Positions 37,486 through 44,874 of a stretch of 64,000 bases of DNA are shown here, one piece after another. Source of the DNA: Lacticaseibacillus mingshuiensis (GTDB lineage: Bacteria > Bacillota > Bacilli > Lactobacillales > Lactobacillaceae). The stretch's first letter is position 1, and every line of letters starts with the position of its first letter. The position numbers were made by a program, and so were the translations under genes. The notes under the pieces were generated by a model. It saw only the letters and a program-made list of their open reading frames with translations. It ran no database searches and had not been told where the DNA came from. Location: NCBI RefSeq assembly GCF_016861785.1, contig NZ_BOLS01000001.1, positions 1 to 64,000 on the forward strand, in the 5' to 3' direction.

Positions 37486-37542
37486 CGGGAGAGTCGATCT
37501 TCGCGCTGAGTATTATCAGCACTACAAGGAGGAAGACAACAA
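37486..37542 (+). pseudogene. possible C-terminal remnant of a HigB/RelE-type toxin
   Basis: Between the two antitoxin genes, the plus-one frame reads DGRVDLRAEYYQHYKEEDNK and stops at the TGA that overlaps the next ATG. The next gene's ribosome site (AGGAGG) lies inside this tail, as in many higBA operons. It may be what is left of a deleted toxin gene; it is too short to be certain. Confidence 0.3.
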
Positions 37543-37869
37543 ATGAGCAAAGATCTGAACGAATTCATGATGGAAAACTCCGAGAGTCTCGATGACTTCT
37601 TTTCCGAGATGATGAAGGACTCCTCCTATCGGCAAGCTTACCAAGCCGAAATGAACAGGCTCTCCAGCGCTGCTGCCCTGGTTGAAGCTCGTGAAGCTGC
37701 CGGACTATCTCAGCAGAAACTCGCTGAGAAGGCCGGCGTACCAAAGACAACAGTCTCTCGTATCGAGCGAGGTCAGAACACTTCTATTGATACATTGACC
37801 AAGTTAGCTAACGCACTTGGCCAACCAATCGTCTTAACTATCGGCCCTGTCGCTGCATCGAAGCAGTAG
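37543..37869 (+). CDS. Xre-family HTH protein, HigA-type antitoxin
   Basis: The 108-aa protein has a helical N-terminal part and a C-terminal HTH_3 domain (ALVEAREAAGLSQQKLAEKAGVPKTTVSRIERG, given here as residues about 46-78). This layout is typical of HigA antitoxins encoded after their toxin. No toxin gene is intact upstream. AGGAGG lies 10 nt before the ATG. Confidence 0.78.
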   Translation: MSKDLNEFMMENSESLDDFFSEMMKDSSYRQAYQAEMNRLSSAAALVEAREAAGLSQQKLAEKAGVPKTTVSRIERGQNTSIDTLTKLANALGQPIVLTIGPVAASKQ

Positions 37870-37996
37870 ACCCAGTCTGAATTACCCGGCTCTTTAACGC
37901 AGTGCTACTGCTGGAGATACTGAGCAAACAGTTGAACAAGTGACAACGCCTCATAATCGAGGTTTCTCTGTATGCATACCACTTGTTTCACCAGGT

Positions 37997-38024
37997 TTGA
38001 TTTTGCCCCGGTCGATGCTATAAT
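37997..38024 (+). promoter_or_regulatory. promoter of the glycine T-box leader
   Basis: TTGATT (37997-38002) and TATAAT (38019-38024) are 16 nt apart; TG at 38016-38017 makes the -10 extended. Confidence 0.7.
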
Positions 38025-38030
38025 AATAGT

Positions 38031-38207
38031 CAAAACAGATCGGCGATGAGAAAAAGAGAGATGACCGGCCTCGGCCAGCGAGCGAAGAAAAGGTGGGAGC
38101 TTCGTGCGGGCAGTCAACTCTGGCGTTTTCGAGCCTCGCAATGAAGAGCAGGTCCTCGGACCTGAAATAGGGTGGAACCGCGCGGCTTAGCCAAGTGACG
38201 CCGTTTT
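38031..38207 (+). promoter_or_regulatory. T-box leader, probable Gly specifier, without its gene
   Basis: The T-box sequence AGGGTGGAACCGCG (38169-38182) is canonical. In stem I, GAAAA (38050-38054) pairs with TTTTC (38126-38130), and TGAC (38062-38065) with GTCA (38113-38116). The specifier position, one base before the lower helix, is GGC (38122-38124) followed by G. After the T-box only a terminator 3' arm is clear (AGCCAAGTGACGCCGTTTT); its 5' arm looks lost. No synthetase gene follows. Confidence 0.8.
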
Positions 38208-38229
38208 CATCGCCTAAAGACCGTTAAAT

Positions 38230-38313
38230 CAGGCTATTATAAGCCTGTTTTCACACAATTATCACCTGTTTTCATGACTTTTTTCACGCCGTAGAGGACA
38301 TCGTAGAGGACAT
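38230..38313. other. prophage left-end repeats, candidate attL core and arm sites
   Basis: CAGGCT-ATTATA-AGCCTG (38230-38247) is an inverted repeat of the size of a tyrosine-recombinase core. CCTGTTTTCA follows at 38244 and 38265, with a related ACTTTTTTCA at 38277, then a 12-bp tandem repeat CGTAGAGGACAT at 38290-38313. This is how integrase core and arm sites look, but no integrase gene is visible nearby. Confidence 0.4.
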
Positions 38314-38406
38314 GAAATTAGCATCATAGTAATACAATAAAATAACATTACCGCCAGCAGGATGTACCCCCGTGATGATCCACGTGGGGTACTTTTTGAT
38401 ATACCC

Positions 38407-38459
38407 GCAGTATGCCACGAGTACGCCACGCAGTATGGCCAGCAGTATGCCCGCAGTTA
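38407..38459. repeat. five phased iterons around GCAGTATG
   Basis: GCAGTATG or close variants occur five times, with AGTA/AGTT cores at 38409, 38420, 38432, 38444 and 38455, that is 11-12 nt apart. This helical phasing suggests cooperative protein binding, for example by an excisionase or regulator. The rest of 38314-38504 shows nothing else. Confidence 0.6.
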
Positions 38460-38504
38460 AACGCGCGTATGAGCCTGCTGGTGAGACAAAAGCTTGACGA
38501 CATC

Positions 38505-38539
38505 AAAACCCCCCTGCAGCCTTGGAAACTGTAGGGGGG
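38505..38539 (-). terminator. minus-strand terminator of the 101-aa gene
   Basis: On the minus strand CCCCCCTACAG pairs with CTGCAGGGGGG around a 9-nt loop and is followed by TTTT. Confidence 0.75.
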
Positions 38540-38584
38540 CTAGTTAAAAGAATGCCTTAGGGGCAAGTTTCGGTTTACAGCACT

Positions 38585-38890
38585 TTACTGCACTAATTCC
38601 TTTACTTTAGTAAATAACTTCTGAATAACTTCGTCTGTAGGCGAACCATCAGCGAGACTGAAATCCGTATCATTGTTGATAAACTCTACGATATCGGAAG
38701 CCTTATCAGGTTTAAGAACCATCGCGAGATATAAAAAGATATGAATTGCTTTAAGCGCGTTCGCCGGCGAATCCGTTGTTGTGTCTGTTGACAGTTCAAT
38801 AAAAGTAGTTTTTAAATCATGATTTTTGAAACTAGGGCAGTTACTTCGTATAAAGTTGAACATAAAGGTTTCCATGTCAAAAACTGTCAT
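38585..38890 (-). CDS. hypothetical prophage-end protein, 101 aa
   Basis: I do not recognise this acidic, largely helical protein (MTVFDMETFMFNFIRSN...KLFTKVKELVQ). AGGAGATGATAGCTT precedes the ATG. It is the only minus-strand gene of the prophage seen here and could be a lysogenic-conversion or immunity gene, given its position and own terminator; this is inference only. Confidence 0.55.
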   Translation of the reverse strand: MTVFDMETFMFNFIRSNCPSFKNHDLKTTFIELSTDTTTDSPANALKAIHIFLYLAMVLKPDKASDIVEFINNDTDFSLADGSPTDEVIQKLFTKVKELVQ

Positions 38891-39049
38891 AAGCTATCAT
38901 CTCCTATAAGGTAGAGTATGACAGCAAAAAATCGGAAGAACAAGACGACATAGGTTAAGAAAAGGTTAAGATAGACAAAAAAGGCCCAATTTCGCGCTGA
39001 AAAGGGGTCGTGTGTACTATATTTTACTATGCTTGGGCGCACAAAGGCA

Positions 39050-39088
39050 TTGACATTCATTCTGAGTGTGCTATAATAGAACTATAAC
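39050..39088 (+). promoter_or_regulatory. early phage promoter
   Basis: TTGACA (39050-39055) and an extended TATAAT (39072-39077) are 16 nt apart. The sequence after it, TATAATAGAACTATAA, recurs almost unchanged at 42722-42737. The leader to 39334 holds hairpins (GGAGGG/CCCTCC at about 39225-39242; GCCGGT/ACCGGC at about 39293-39311) and no other gene. Confidence 0.75.
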
Positions 39089-39192
39089 GTTGATGAAAGG
39101 CTAACCGTCCACTACCACATCTATAGCTTAACACACTTTGTGGTCAATGTGCAACTTTTTCCGAAAAAATCGAAGAAAAAGCTGGACAGCGT

Positions 39193-39224
39193 AAAAACGG
39201 ACGCTGCAATACGTTATATCTATG
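39193..39224 (+). promoter_or_regulatory. phage promoter-like element, copy 1
   Basis: AAAAACGGACGC, 5 nt, then TACGTTATA and TATGGAGG. The same boxes with the same spacing occur at 45804-45835 and 48605-48637. It precedes the early gene block. Confidence 0.6.
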
Positions 39225-39334
39225 GAGGGGTGCCACCCTCCGTATAAAAATCATTTTTCCTCTTTTTGTCGATAGTTGACAGGACGCTTGGGCCGGTGCG
39301 GAAAAACCGGCCTAAACGTTTGGAGGAAGAAGGC

Positions 39335-39370
39335 ATGAATGTGTATGGCGGAAAGAAGGTGAAAAAATGA
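39335..39370 (+). CDS. 11-aa leader peptide frame
   Basis: The ATG at 39335 is preceded by GGAGGAAGAAGG and encodes MNVYGGKKVKK. Its stop overlaps the next ATG as ATGA, so it may deliver ribosomes to the HTH gene, which has no strong site of its own. Confidence 0.35.
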   Translation: MNVYGGKKVKK

Positions 39371-39588
39371 GTGTACGACCAAGTAAAATGATTCTGCAAG
39401 ACATCAACAGGTTTGACGTGTTGCTTAAAAAAAGCTACCGATCAAAGGCTGAACTGGCGGAGGCGCTGGGAATTTGCTACTCAAGTGTGACACATCTAAA
39501 CAGCGTCGGAGTAGGATATGGCATTGCCGATCGCGTTGCTGTGGCCTTACGAAGCAGTGTAGACGAATTGTTCATAAAAAAAGCCTAA
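39367..39588 (+). CDS. small phage HTH protein, Cro/regulator type
   Basis: The 73-aa protein (RFDVLLKKSYRSKAELAEALGICYSSVTHLNSVGVGYG) has a helix-turn-helix at about residues 26-46 and a basic start. It lies at the beginning of the early genes, where Cro-like or antirepressor proteins usually sit. No partner CI repressor is in the window. Confidence 0.65.
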   Translation: MSVRPSKMILQDINRFDVLLKKSYRSKAELAEALGICYSSVTHLNSVGVGYGIADRVAVALRSSVDELFIKKA

Positions 39589-39614
39589 TCGGGGGCAACC
39601 GACAGGCGAGGTAA

Positions 39615-39683
39615 ATGAAAAAAAGAGACTGGATTAAATTTATCACAGTCTCTCGCGAATTGCAAAGGGAGACAATAAAATGA
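39615..39683 (+). CDS. 22-aa coupled leader peptide frame
   Basis: The ATG at 39615 (after GAGG) opens MKKRDWIKFITVSRELQRET and its stop overlaps the primase ATG as ATGA. Inside it AGAGACTG and CAGTCTCT form an 8-bp hairpin. It may control primase translation. Confidence 0.3.
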   Translation: MKKRDWIKFITVSRELQRETIK

Positions 39684-42076
39684 TTTTTATTCAAAACGGG
39701 TTCAAGAACAGGGGTATGCAACAGGTGCCATCGACGGTGGACGACTTTAACACGCTCGCAAAGATGGCGGGCAATCCGCAGGAAGCAAATGTTACAAGCA
39801 TCAGCTACGAAACATTTAAGCGAGAAAGCTTACAGTATATCATTGCGGGTGAGCTTGACGGTGAACGACGGAATGAGAATCTGAAAAACATTACGATCGG
39901 CACAATTGATTTTGACGAGATAGAAGACGAGCAAAAGTTTCTACTAGCTGTCTCAAGCAGGCTTGCCAATGTGGCATTCGTTTTGTGGCCAAGCATCAGC
40001 TACGGTTTTAAAGGCGCACGGTATCATCTGGCGGTTGACCTGTCTCGGCCACTGATGAACAAGGATGAGAAAACAGCAGTGATATTAAAGGTCAGCAAGA
40101 TTTTGGGATTTGAAAGCGACCCCGCCATGGAGACATGGGCACAGATGTTCTCTGCCCCTGTAGTAACACCCAGAAACAAAGGCAAGATAGTTGTTCACCA
40201 CGGTGGGAAAATTGACGTGGATACCGCCATTGGTGAGTTTGAACAGGACAAAAACAAGCACAAGTACGTGGCAGAGACAAAACCATTGATTACCAGCAAC
40301 CATACACGCTATAGCGATGACTACGTTCGCGAGCTTGTCAGCGAGTACGCTTTTGAAAATGACATCGATGATGAGAAAAAGTTCGCAAGCCTCATGATCA
40401 TTCTTGTAAGCTACTACCAAAGCGGGGACATCTCGGAAGTGGCACTACGAGATTCCGTGAGGTTACTAGCAGGCAACAATTCGGATTGGGCGAATAACAA
40501 TGAGGCTAAGCTAGACCAGCATATGCGGACAACCTATGCACAAAATGTGGTTAGTCTGCCAAAAATGTTTAAAACGATCGTGCCTGTTCACGAACGTGCC
40601 GATGAAAGTCGGGACTACACGACGCGCGGAATTATCACGGAGCTTGTACAGCGTTCAAGTGCGAGACTGGCGGAAAAGCAGGCGGCGCTTGAAGAGAGCG
40701 ACCCAAAAACTAAGCAACATGCAAAACTAGACTTTGCGGACGCTGCCAGCATAATCTTGGCGTCTGTTCCAATGTGGAAGGACCGCAGCGCCTTCAACTC
40801 GCCCGTGTATATTTATGATGCCGAAAAGGGCATTTATTCAGCGACTGTAAGCTATTTCAACTCATTGGTTCATAAGGTATTACCGGCTGCAACCGAAAAA
40901 GACTGCCAAAACGTCAAGGCAATTCTGGATGACGACGATATGGTCGCCAATGGCAAAGCAATTCATGTTAAAGAATTAGTTGCGTGCAACAACGGAATAG
41001 CAAGGATTGGCGATGGCAAGCTATCATTGATTCAGTTTTCGCCAAAGTATCACTTTTGTGCCAAAGTGGCTACGAATTTGGTGCCAGATGCGGAAAAACC
41101 GATTATCCATTTGGAAAATGGCGGCACATGGGACCCAGTCTCTTGGCTCAGAGAACTGGCGTGCAACGATGACCAGTTGCTGGTCGCCTTGATTCAGGTT
41201 ATTGGCGATGCTGCTCAGTCATCATACAGTCGCAAAAAGGCAATTTGGCTGATTGGTAACCCCAAGAGTTCAAAGGCCAACGGCGCAAATGGCAAAAGCA
41301 CGTATGAAGCGCTGCTCGAGTCTATCATCGGACAGGAAAATACAGCCCACCTAAAAGTAGACCAATTTTCTGAACGCTTTGCGCTTGGAGAAATTTTCCA
41401 AAAATCGCTAGTCATCGGAGACGACGTACAGGCAGGCAAGTACATTGACGACCAGAGCAATTTTAACAGCGCAGTCACAGGGGACACGCTAAGAGCAGAT
41501 GTAAAAAACCAGCAGCCATTCAACTTTACATTCGGTGGGTCAATCGTTCAATCGACCAACCAATTGCCTAAATTTGCTAATCAAACCGGCGGGACAAACA
41601 GACGAATGCTGATTCTTCCATTCATGGCTAACTTCAATGGTAAAAATGCTAATGATAAAATCAAAACCGATTACATTCATCGCCAAAACGTGCGGGAATA
41701 TTTACTCGCTAAAGGCCTTCTAGCAAGTGCGCTGAAAGACGAATTTATGCAGCCACAGGTAAGCCAAAAACTACTTAATGATTTCGAGGTAGGCAATGAC
41801 CAAGTTGCCAACTTTATTGATGAGAACAATTGGACGTCGGAGGTTGTGCCACTGGTGTGGGGCTATTCAAAGTTTGCACAGTTCTGCAAAGATGCTGGGT
41901 TCACTCACCCGCTTACACGTCCTGCGTTTACTCAGCGCATGACAGAATTTGGCTGGGTGAAGAAAAAAGGCAGGGTGACACATGAAAACTTCGTGGAAAC
42001 TAAAGCCTTTAACGATATGTCTGGTGACGAGTTTTTTGGGAAAAATACGTCGTGCTTGGTTAAAAGCAACAATTGA
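39680..42076 (+). CDS. phage primase/helicase, D5/P4 family
   Basis: The 798-aa protein combines an N-terminal primase-like region with a C-terminal SF3 helicase. Walker A is NGANGKST near residue 540, and Walker B-like KSLVIGDDVQAG, then GDTLRADVKNQQPF and the sensor QSTNQLPKF, are the D5/SF3 signature. GGGAG precedes the ATG. It should start phage DNA replication at the repeat-rich region directly downstream. Confidence 0.88.
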   Translation: MIFIQNGFKNRGMQQVPSTVDDFNTLAKMAGNPQEANVTSISYETFKRESLQYIIAGELDGERRNENLKNITIGTIDFDEIEDEQKFLLAVSSRLANVAFVLWPSISYGFKGARYHLAVDLSRPLMNKDEKTAVILKVSKILGFESDPAMETWAQMFSAPVVTPRNKGKIVVHHGGKIDVDTAIGEFEQDKNKHKYVAETKPLITSNHTRYSDDYVRELVSEYAFENDIDDEKKFASLMIILVSYYQSGDISEVALRDSVRLLAGNNSDWANNNEAKLDQHMRTTYAQNVVSLPKMFKTIVPVHERADESRDYTTRGIITELVQRSSARLAEKQAALEESDPKTKQHAKLDFADAASIILASVPMWKDRSAFNSPVYIYDAEKGIYSATVSYFNSLVHKVLPAATEKDCQNVKAILDDDDMVANGKAIHVKELVACNNGIARIGDGKLSLIQFSPKYHFCAKVATNLVPDAEKPIIHLENGGTWDPVSWLRELACNDDQLLVALIQVIGDAAQSSYSRKKAIWLIGNPKSSKANGANGKSTYEALLESIIGQENTAHLKVDQFSERFALGEIFQKSLVIGDDVQAGKYIDDQSNFNSAVTGDTLRADVKNQQPFNFTFGGSIVQSTNQLPKFANQTGGTNRRMLILPFMANFNGKNANDKIKTDYIHRQNVREYLLAKGLLASALKDEFMQPQVSQKLLNDFEVGNDQVANFIDENNWTSEVVPLVWGYSKFAQFCKDAGFTHPLTRPAFTQRMTEFGWVKKKGRVTHENFVETKAFNDMSGDEFFGKNTSCLVKSNN

Positions 42077-42080
42077 GTAT

Positions 42081-42111
42081 AAAGGGCGGCCATCAGAGAC
42101 CGCCCTTTTTT
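42081..42111 (+). terminator. intrinsic terminator after the primase gene
   Basis: AAAGGGCGG and CCGCCCTTT form a 9-bp stem with a 10-nt loop and T6. Confidence 0.85.
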
Positions 42112-42600
42112 GTTGCCAAATTTGTTGCCAGATGTTGCCAAATTTGTTGCTGTTTTTCTGCATGGTGATAATCGCTGTACTCCTACTGCCACAAGGGGTG
42201 CAAGGAATTGGGCGCCCAATTTGTTGCCAGATGTTGCTGGAAGTTAAATCGCTGTACTCATACTGCCACAAGAGATGCAGAGCTTTTGTTGCTGGATTCG
42301 TCTTTTTTTTGAAATTACTCATAGAAAATATTTAGAGGTAAAAAATAATTAAGAAGTAATTTCCCAAAAATACCCAATTTGGCAACAAAAGTGCTATAAA
42401 CCGCGTCACGCAGGCATTCGTTGGCTAAAAAAACAGCAACAATCCAGCAACAGTCAGCAACAAAAGTGCTATAAACCGCGTCACATAGGCATTCGTTGGC
42501 TAAAAAAACAGCAACAAAAAATGGCAACAACCCAAGCCGTGTGACCGATTGTATGCCTCGGTGGTAAGCCAGCTAGTAAGCCAGCTAGTAAGCCAAATGT
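42112..42600. other. candidate phage replication origin with GTTGC boxes
   Basis: Seven direct GTTGC boxes (42112-42292) are followed by an AT-rich centre (about 42300-42380) and six inverted GCAAC boxes (42382-42528). Longer repeats overlie them: a block starting AATCGCTGTACTC twice (from 42170 and 42248), and a roughly 55-bp block with AAAAGTGCTATAAACCGCG twice (from 42382 and 42457). A 12-bp tandem repeat TAAGCCAGCTAG lies at 42565-42588. No gene is seen. The position after the primase supports an origin. Confidence 0.65.
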
Positions 42601-42721
42601 TAAGAAAAGGTTAAGACTTTCGAAAATAGCCTTAAAAGCCACGTGAATGCCATATTACCTTACGTAAAAGCAAAAATACAGCAACGGCGATAGCTTAGCC
42701 AGTTAAACTATTCGAACATTG

Positions 42722-42738
42722 TATAATAGAAGTATAAG
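42722..42738 (+). promoter_or_regulatory. promoter of the HNH gene block
   Basis: TATAAT at 42722-42727 is followed by AGAAGTATAAG, nearly identical to the sequence after the early promoter at 39072. No clear -35 at 17 nt. Confidence 0.55.
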
Positions 42739-42763
42739 GAAGACAAAGAGGAGAAAACACAAA

Positions 42764-43333
42764 ATGACAAACTACACAGAAGCATTAATGACAGCACCAC
42801 AGAAGAGCACAACGACAACATATCTATTCAAATTGGCCCTCAGCCGCGCAGCATGGCGCACTTGCCGAGCACCCTATGGCAACTACATGGCGAGTTATTC
42901 CGGCGTGATCCGGCGAGGTAGCACCGGCAAGGTCTTGACCACACATGTTAATGGTGGGGGTTACATGACTGTTACCGCCATGCGAGACAACGGAACCTAC
43001 ACGACAACCACAGTAAATCACTTGGTCGGACTTGCATGGCTGATTAACCCAATGGAATTGAGCGACATTGACCACAAGGACGCCATCAAGGCTAACAATC
43101 GCGTTTCCAATCTGCAATGGCTATCCCACGCTGACAACTTGCGCAAGCGCAGTATAAAGTCCGGCAAATACCCTGTCATTTCCATTAAGCTTAGCACTGG
43201 TGAACATACAAAGTACCCCAGCGTCAGTGCCGCGGCGAAGGCGACCAAGCTCAGCTATCCTACAGTCCGCGGCATTTGCCACCATGAGTACTCACTGCCG
43301 TCAGCCGGCGGTTATCGCTTTATTTTCGCCTAG
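42764..43333 (+). CDS. phage HNH endonuclease with C-terminal NUMOD-like domain
   Basis: The 189-aa protein has VNHLVGLAWLINP, then IDHKDAIKANNRVSNLQW (HNH core, about residues 107-125) and a C-terminal SVSAAAKATKLSYPTVRGICHH segment typical of NUMOD1-type DNA-binding modules. Such free-standing enzymes are often mobile homing endonucleases. AGAGGAGAAAAC precedes the ATG at 42764. Confidence 0.85.
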   Translation: MTNYTEALMTAPQKSTTTTYLFKLALSRAAWRTCRAPYGNYMASYSGVIRRGSTGKVLTTHVNGGGYMTVTAMRDNGTYTTTTVNHLVGLAWLINPMELSDIDHKDAIKANNRVSNLQWLSHADNLRKRSIKSGKYPVISIKLSTGEHTKYPSVSAAAKATKLSYPTVRGICHHEYSLPSAGGYRFIFA

Positions 43334-43390
43334 AACAAAAATACTAAAATAATCCAAATTTATCATATCATACAATAGAAGGTAAACGCA

Positions 43391-43591
43391 ATGAAAAAAG
43401 TACGAATCGACGTCACTTCTGGCTTGTACAGCGTAGGCATCGTGTTAATGATCCTGACGGCCAGTAACATCCTGCCAATCGCATGGTCTGACCTATGTAC
43501 ATACTGGCTGCTGACGTGCACTTATGGCACCGGCGCGATGCTCACACAAGGCATTATCTCCGAGGTTAAACGCGCAAATGATAAGCGATAA
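43391..43591 (+). CDS. small phage membrane protein, 66 aa
   Basis: It has two hydrophobic segments (about residues 12-30 and 35-55) and a basic tail SEVKRANDKR. AGAAGGTAAACGCA precedes the ATG. It overlaps the next gene by 14 nt. The function is unknown. Confidence 0.55.
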   Translation: MKKVRIDVTSGLYSVGIVLMILTASNILPIAWSDLCTYWLLTCTYGTGAMLTQGIISEVKRANDKR

Positions 43592-44396
43592 GACGATAAC
43601 ACGCCTGACGTCATGGCCGGCGTTCACCAGCAACAGCAAGCAGTTGGCCCGCGAGCTGAACATTAGCCGTGAGAACGGTGCGCATGAACTTTTGCTTGAG
43701 CTGATTGAACATCGGCTTGGCGAAATGACAGACGAAGACATTACCAGCGCTATCACCCGTGACGACATACCGCTAAAAAGTAAGTTAAAGTATGCCAGAA
43801 AGGATATAGCAAGGCGAGTTAGGCATCAGGCAGAAGTTGAAAAAGAAAAGACCCAGCGGTTATCGCAAAAGGTAGACGTCAACGACTATATCCACTTGGA
43901 CCCGTCGCAGCGTTCAGAAGATGACTTACGGCAAGTAATAGCGTTATTGCCGCAGTTGTTCCCCAACGGTCAGACAAGGGCGTGGGTAGCAAGCGTTTTA
44001 TCGGCTGGTAAAGAGCAGACGCAGGCAGACTTTAACCAAAGCGAAAAGCAGTTTACGGCCAAGTTGAGAAAGGTAGTTAGCTATTGCCACTCTCACCCAG
44101 CGAAGACCCAAGGCCTAATGGCGAGCAGGCAAGATGGCAGGCTGGTAAGAGAGCTAGGCATACTGCGCGAGTTTATCACAATGGTCGAAGATGTCGCTAC
44201 TGACAATGAGTTAGCAGCGTGGATATATGACCATAAGGACACAGCCGTGATGAACGCATTGGTTAACTCACCAGAGATATCTTACCAGCGGTGGGTGACT
44301 GAAGACTTTGCCCACGCCGGCAAGGATCGGTACGTGCTGGTGAATAGGGCTTATCAGCGAGCAGACGAGATTAACAAGATTTTAGCAGACAGATAA
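43578..44396 (+). CDS. phage protein of unknown function, possible DNA-binding
   Basis: I do not recognise this 272-aa protein, which starts MISDKTITRLTSWPAFTSN. The stretch SQRSEDDLRQVIALLPQLF followed by NGQTRAWVASVLSAGKEQ, TQADFNQSEKQFTAKLRKV could be a helix-turn-helix like sigma region 4, which makes it a candidate phage transcription factor. The placement before ssb also fits a replication accessory protein. A weak GAGG precedes the ATG. Confidence 0.5.
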   Translation: MISDKTITRLTSWPAFTSNSKQLARELNISRENGAHELLLELIEHRLGEMTDEDITSAITRDDIPLKSKLKYARKDIARRVRHQAEVEKEKTQRLSQKVDVNDYIHLDPSQRSEDDLRQVIALLPQLFPNGQTRAWVASVLSAGKEQTQADFNQSEKQFTAKLRKVVSYCHSHPAKTQGLMASRQDGRLVRELGILREFITMVEDVATDNELAAWIYDHKDTAVMNALVNSPEISYQRWVTEDFAHAGKDRYVLVNRAYQRADEINKILADR

Positions 44397-44433
44397 AACG
44401 CATATATATATATAGGAAGAAAGAAGAAAAAAT

Positions 44434-44874
44434 ATGAACAATGTAAACATGATTGGGCGCTTAGCCATGGACGTAAAAGTCGGTAATAACGTAAGTACTA
44501 GCCTGCTGGCGGTCAAAAGAATCTATAAGTCAGCAGACAGCGAGGACACAGACTTTATTCCGATTAGCACATTTGGGCGCAACGCGGACGTCCTGTCAAA
44601 GTATTGCAAAAAAGGTGACAAAGTTGGGGTAAGCGGGCGAATTAAGACCAGTACATATACAGACAAGCAAGGTGTGGCTCAGCATGGCTTTGAGGTGGTA
44701 GCCGAGCATATTTACTTACTAAGTAATAGCAAGCAGTCTCACAGCCCGTCCCACGAGGATAGTCAGGCACATAACACGCTGACCGACGCTGATGTCAATG
44801 AGTTATCACAGCGGCTACACCAAGCGTCTAAGACGGCGGAGGTGACAGTCGGTGACAGCGACTTACCGTTCTAA
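44434..44874 (+). CDS. ssb: phage single-stranded-DNA-binding protein
   Basis: The 146-aa protein has the SSB OB fold (NNVNMIGRLAMDVKV... DFIPISTFGRNADVLSKYCKKGDKVGVSGRIKT, residues 2-70) and the C-terminal acidic tip DSDLPF used to recruit partners. AGGAAGAAAGAAG precedes the ATG. Its 3' end contains the ribosome site for the following gene. Confidence 0.93.
   Translation: MNNVNMIGRLAMDVKVGNNVSTSLLAVKRIYKSADSEDTDFIPISTFGRNADVLSKYCKKGDKVGVSGRIKTSTYTDKQGVAQHGFEVVAEHIYLLSNSKQSHSPSHEDSQAHNTLTDADVNELSQRLHQASKTAEVTVGDSDLPF

Noticed and set aside
37905-38141. 78-codon minus-strand frame through the glycine T-box
   Set aside because: It is antisense to a clearly structured T-box leader and lacks a ribosome site. 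The C-terminal half looks somewhat protein-like, so a gene remnant is not fully excluded.
42112-42600. CRISPR array
   Set aside because: The repeats are of several lengths, reverse orientation midway and lack regular unique spacers; an origin fits better.
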